This document shows, in pieces, positions 60,938 to 64,000 of a stretch of DNA of 64,000 bases. The first letter of the stretch is position 1. The number at the start of each line of letters is the position of its first letter. This DNA is from JAISST01 sp050434145 (GTDB lineage: Bacteria > Fusobacteriota > Fusobacteriia > Fusobacteriales > Fusobacteriaceae), in assembly GCF_050434145.1 (NCBI RefSeq), contig NZ_JBNPVX010000010.1, positions 1 through 64,000 of the forward strand, in the 5' to 3' direction. Position numbers and translations under genes: made by a program. The notes beneath the pieces were generated by a model that saw nothing but the letters and a program-made list of their open reading frames with translations, had not been told where the DNA came from and did no database searches.

Positions 60938-62839
60938 TTATCCAAAGAAAGTAGGTAACCACATACTTATAGCTGGAAAAAATGTAACTAGTAAAAGCGT
61001 AACAAACATACACACGTAGAAAGGTAGTGTAGCTTTTACCACTTTTTCCATAGGAACCTTACTTACTGCAGAACCTATAAACAACACAGCTCCTACTGGT
61101 GGGGTCAGAAGACCGATACCACAATTCAATACCACAATAATACCAAATTGTATAGGATCAATACCAATCTTAACTGCAATAGGAAGTAAAATAGGAGTTG
61201 TAATCAGTATAATAGGAGCCATGTCCATAATACAACCAAGTATCAAAAGAATAAGATTTAACAAAAGAGCAATAACAATTGGGCTACTACTGATACTAGT
61301 GATTGTTTTTGCAGCAAGTGTAGGAACTTTCAAAAGAGTTAAACAATATCCAAATACACTTGAGGTTGCAATAAGAATAAGAACGATTGATAGAGTACCT
61401 ACACATTCCCCCAATGCATCCCATACCCCTTTCCATGTTAATTCTCTATAAATATATACACTTACTATAAGACTGTAGATTACTGCAATAGCAGCAGACT
61501 CAGTAGCAGTAAATACTCCACCTACTACACCTACTACTACTATTAGTACAGCAGCCAAAGCCCAGAAAGAAACTTTTAACTCTTTGACAAGTCTATTAAC
61601 AGAAAATTTTTCACCCTTTGGATAATTACGTTTTACAGAGATAAAATATGACCCTATCATAAGAGTAACAGCAAGTAATACCCCCGGCAAATATCCAGCA
61701 AGGAATAGACTTCCTACAGAAATTCCACCTGCTGTAGTCGCGTAGATAACCATATTGTGGCTAGGAGGAATCAAAAGTCCCTCACAAGAAGAGGTAATAG
61801 TAACAGCTGTTGAGAAATCTGCATCATATCCTTGATCTACCATCATAGGAATCATAATAGCACCAATAGAGGCAGTGTCAGCTGATGCAGATCCAGATAT
61901 TCCACCAAAGAAAAGAGAAGCTACTATATTAACCATAGCCATACCACCACGCATCCATCCTACCATTGCATTAGCAAGAGAAATCAATTTATCTGATATC
62001 CCCCCAGAACCCATAAGGCATCCCATTGTAATAAAGAAAGGGACAGCCATGAGGCTGAATGAACTGATTCCTTTTACCATATTTCTGCATACCTCAATTA
62101 GAGGTTGTCCTCTTGAAATAAGACATAAAATTGAGGCGAGAGCCACTGCATATGCAATTGGAAAACGTAAGAATATCATCAAGAAAAAACTTCCAAGCAA
62201 AATCAGTATTGAAAGATTATCTTTTTGAATAAAGTTAGTTAGAGAATTAACCATAGCATTTACAGATAATGGACTAACAAATACTATTACTAAAAATATA
62301 ATTAGTAGAGTTACAAGTATCACTTTTCCCTTAGAAGATAATTCTAGAATACTTTCATACAATGATTCAATCAAGAAAAATACCATAGCAATACCTGCTA
62401 AAGGAACAGGAAAATACATCCAAAATCGAGATAGTGTAGGCATACTAACATATTTTCCAAATTTACCTAATTGATTTGCATATGCCCACCCTACTTTTAT
62501 CATGATTAAAGCTAGGGCTAATACAGCTAAATCAGCAAATATATCAGTAATTAATAGAATTTTTTTAGGTAAATATCCATCAAATGCTGTCATACGAATA
62601 TGGGATTTTCTTCTAATGGCCAGAGCAGCGGATAACACTGCCATATAAGACATACAAGTTAGGACTAATTCTTCACTCCAAGCTGGGTCTGGAACAAAAG
62701 AAACATATCTTCCAAGAACCGCCATGCTAGTAATTAAAATGTCTATTATAAGTAAGAGTTTACAAATAACAAAAACAAAATTATAAATTATATTATATGT
62801 AGATTTCAAAAAATTGGTTTTGTTGGCAACTAATGCCAT
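60938..62839 (-). CDS. TRAP transporter fused permease (DctQM)
   Basis: The ATG at 62839 follows GGGAGG; 633 residues. The N-terminal ~190 residues are DctQ-like (SFVPDPAWSEELVLTCMSYMAVLSAALAIRRKSHIRM). The remainder is DctM-like (FSLMAVPFFITMGCLMGSGGISDKLI, GSASADTASIGAIMIPMM, GIGLLTPPVGAVLFIG). Encoded after the binding protein, about 95 bp apart. Confidence 0.93.
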   Translation of the reverse strand: MALVANKTNFLKSTYNIIYNFVFVICKLLLIIDILITSMAVLGRYVSFVPDPAWSEELVLTCMSYMAVLSAALAIRRKSHIRMTAFDGYLPKKILLITDIFADLAVLALALIMIKVGWAYANQLGKFGKYVSMPTLSRFWMYFPVPLAGIAMVFFLIESLYESILELSSKGKVILVTLLIIFLVIVFVSPLSVNAMVNSLTNFIQKDNLSILILLGSFFLMIFLRFPIAYAVALASILCLISRGQPLIEVCRNMVKGISSFSLMAVPFFITMGCLMGSGGISDKLISLANAMVGWMRGGMAMVNIVASLFFGGISGSASADTASIGAIMIPMMVDQGYDADFSTAVTITSSCEGLLIPPSHNMVIYATTAGGISVGSLFLAGYLPGVLLAVTLMIGSYFISVKRNYPKGEKFSVNRLVKELKVSFWALAAVLIVVVGVVGGVFTATESAAIAVIYSLIVSVYIYRELTWKGVWDALGECVGTLSIVLILIATSSVFGYCLTLLKVPTLAAKTITSISSSPIVIALLLNLILLILGCIMDMAPIILITTPILLPIAVKIGIDPIQFGIIVVLNCGIGLLTPPVGAVLFIGSAVSKVPMEKVVKATLPFYVCMFVTLLLVTFFPAISMWLPTFFG

Positions 62840-62934
62840 ATATCCTCCCTCTATAAAAGAATGACACAGGAGTGAAATAATCTTCTGTGCCACTTTTTTA
62901 TATAATAAATTTAATTTGTCAGTAAGTATGTTGA

Positions 62935-63933
62935 TTATTTAGCCATGTCAAGAATCTTTTGGTACAATTCTTTGTTTTCAGCTGTAGAAGATGTAATGAT
63001 ATCTTTACAAGCTTCTTGCCAAGGTTTAATATCTGTAACTTCTACTACATTAACACCAGCGGCTTTTAATTCTTCTAGTACTTTATTTTCAGCATCTTCA
63101 GAAATTTTTCTGTTAAATTCAGAAGTATATTTAGCAGCTTCCATTAATATTTTTTGTTGGTCTTCAGTCAATTTATTCCAAGCAGCATCAGTAATAACTA
63201 CTTGAATAGCTCCCAATGTATGACCATCTAGAATTAAATTAGGACAAACTTCTTGAAATGCATTAGATTTATAGTTTGCTATTGGTTGTTCTGCACCATC
63301 TACTACTCCAGTTTGAAGAGCAGAGTATAATTCACCAAAAGAAACAACAGTTGGACTTGCACCAAGACCTTTTACCATTCCAGTCATAACTGGATCATTA
63401 GAAACTCTTAATTTCATACCTTTCAAATCTTCTACTTTCACTACAGGTTTTTTAGTAAAGAAATGTCTAAATCCTTCTTCACCATAGAATAAACCTCTGA
63501 TTCCAGTACCATTTTGAAGTGGTTCTAATAAGAATTCAGGTGCTAACTCAGATGTAGCAAAATTCCAGAAATGGTTTCTATTTATGAATGTATAAGGCAC
63601 AGAAAGAAGTGTAGATTTCTTTCCACCATAAGGAGTAAGGGCAAAAGCAGATATACGAGATATATCTATAGTTCCACCACCGCCAAGCATAGTATCCAAA
63701 ACATCATTTTCAGATCCTAATACACCACTTGCTTGTATGTCTATGATGATTGTTCCTTTAGAAAGTTCTTCAACTTTTTGTTTGAAAGCAGTACCAGTCT
63801 GACCTACTATTGTATCTAGTGGGTTAACTTCGGCATATACCAATTTAATAGGTGCCGCCTCAGTTGCCATTGCTGCTGATCCAAGAGATAGCATCACAGC
63901 TAATCCTAAAAATAAATTTGTGATTTTTTTCAT
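62935..63933 (-). CDS. TRAP transporter substrate-binding protein (DctP type)
   Basis: 332 residues. Signal peptide to about residue 24 (SAAMATEA). DctP features include LKGMKLRVSNDPVMTGMVKGLGASPTVVSFGELYSALQTGVVDGAEQP, with the substrate-binding arginine in KLRVS. Ribosome site AGGAGG. First gene of its cluster. Distinct from the binding protein at 29 kb. Confidence 0.95.
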   Translation of the reverse strand: MKKITNLFLGLAVMLSLGSAAMATEAAPIKLVYAEVNPLDTIVGQTGTAFKQKVEELSKGTIIIDIQASGVLGSENDVLDTMLGGGGTIDISRISAFALTPYGGKKSTLLSVPYTFINRNHFWNFATSELAPEFLLEPLQNGTGIRGLFYGEEGFRHFFTKKPVVKVEDLKGMKLRVSNDPVMTGMVKGLGASPTVVSFGELYSALQTGVVDGAEQPIANYKSNAFQEVCPNLILDGHTLGAIQVVITDAAWNKLTEDQQKILMEAAKYTSEFNRKISEDAENKVLEELKAAGVNVVEVTDIKPWQEACKDIITSSTAENKELYQKILDMAK

Positions 63934-64000
63934 TCTTTGACTCCTCCTAAAAATAATTTAATATGATAATATTATTAAAATTACGCACTAATATATATAC

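Noticed and set aside
1..64000. CRISPR array, prophage or intact insertion sequence
   Set aside because: No regularly spaced direct repeats, cas genes, phage structural genes or transposases were seen.

Overview
The window is AT-rich (roughly 30% GC by eye), densely coding chromosomal DNA of a bacterium. Several features suggest an anaerobe with an outer membrane, most likely Fusobacteriota, with Clostridia as the alternative. These are a flavo-diiron protein, two TRAP transporters, an Fe-S aldo/keto reductase, periplasmic-type binding proteins without a clear lipobox, L-rhamnose catabolism, and lysine synthesis by the N-acetyl route. No rRNA, phage, intact IS element or CRISPR array was seen. 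There is one tRNA, tRNA-Arg(UCG).

Layout. 0-3.6 kb: rhaB-rhaA-rhaD operon on the minus strand behind a pair of direct repeats. 4.1-6.9 kb: three plus-strand genes of DUF1444-like, DUF2185 (immunity-like) and membrane types. 7-8.1 kb: aldo/keto reductase. 8.3-14.45 kb: lysine riboswitch followed by lysC-asd-dapA-dapB-dapH-patA. 14.6-16.4 kb: minC-minD-minE. 16.6-20.4 kb: flavin reductase, nicotinamidase, metallophosphoesterase and a FAD oxidoreductase. 20.6-24.4 kb: SAM-I riboswitch and metN-metI-metQ-metQ. 24.6-28.8 kb: flavo-diiron protein, tRNA-Arg, a small membrane protein, and a divergent YeiH/LysR pair. 28.9-32.7 kb: a TRAP transporter plus a DUF6282 hydrolase under a strong promoter with a perfect 17-bp palindrome. 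32.8-34.9 kb: a DUF134/NifX-type protein with an inverted-repeat promoter, an AraC regulator and a cupin.

35.4-52.5 kb is an accessory island of about twenty plus-strand genes. It holds a ToxN/AbiQ-family endoribonuclease, three papain-like or CHAP-like cell-wall enzymes (YiiX, DUF1287, CHAP), a secreted protein with a clan-CD (caspase-like) His/Cys pattern, a secreted DUF4240 protein, a YARHG protein, an XAC2610-like protein, and several small membrane proteins with PH/YcxB-like domains. It reads as a store of effector-like and immunity-like genes. The functional pairing is inference.

52.5-64 kb returns mostly to the minus strand. It contains a CitMHS transporter and an HMG-CoA-lyase-like gene beside a decayed CoA-transferase. 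The CoA-transferase meets a decayed vWA-protein tail at a visible deletion junction. Next come a YefM-YoeB toxin-antitoxin pair and a TetR-controlled ABC exporter pair whose second subunit has lost its middle. The window ends with an Asp/Glu racemase, a YcxB-like protein, and a fused DctQM TRAP permease with its binding protein.

Regulation can be read unusually well here: two riboswitches with terminators, several 17-bp-spaced promoters, and at least four symmetrical operator candidates (TRAP, DUF134, TetR, YefM). A family of interspersed non-coding repeats is present at 20.4, 21.4 and 34.9 kb.
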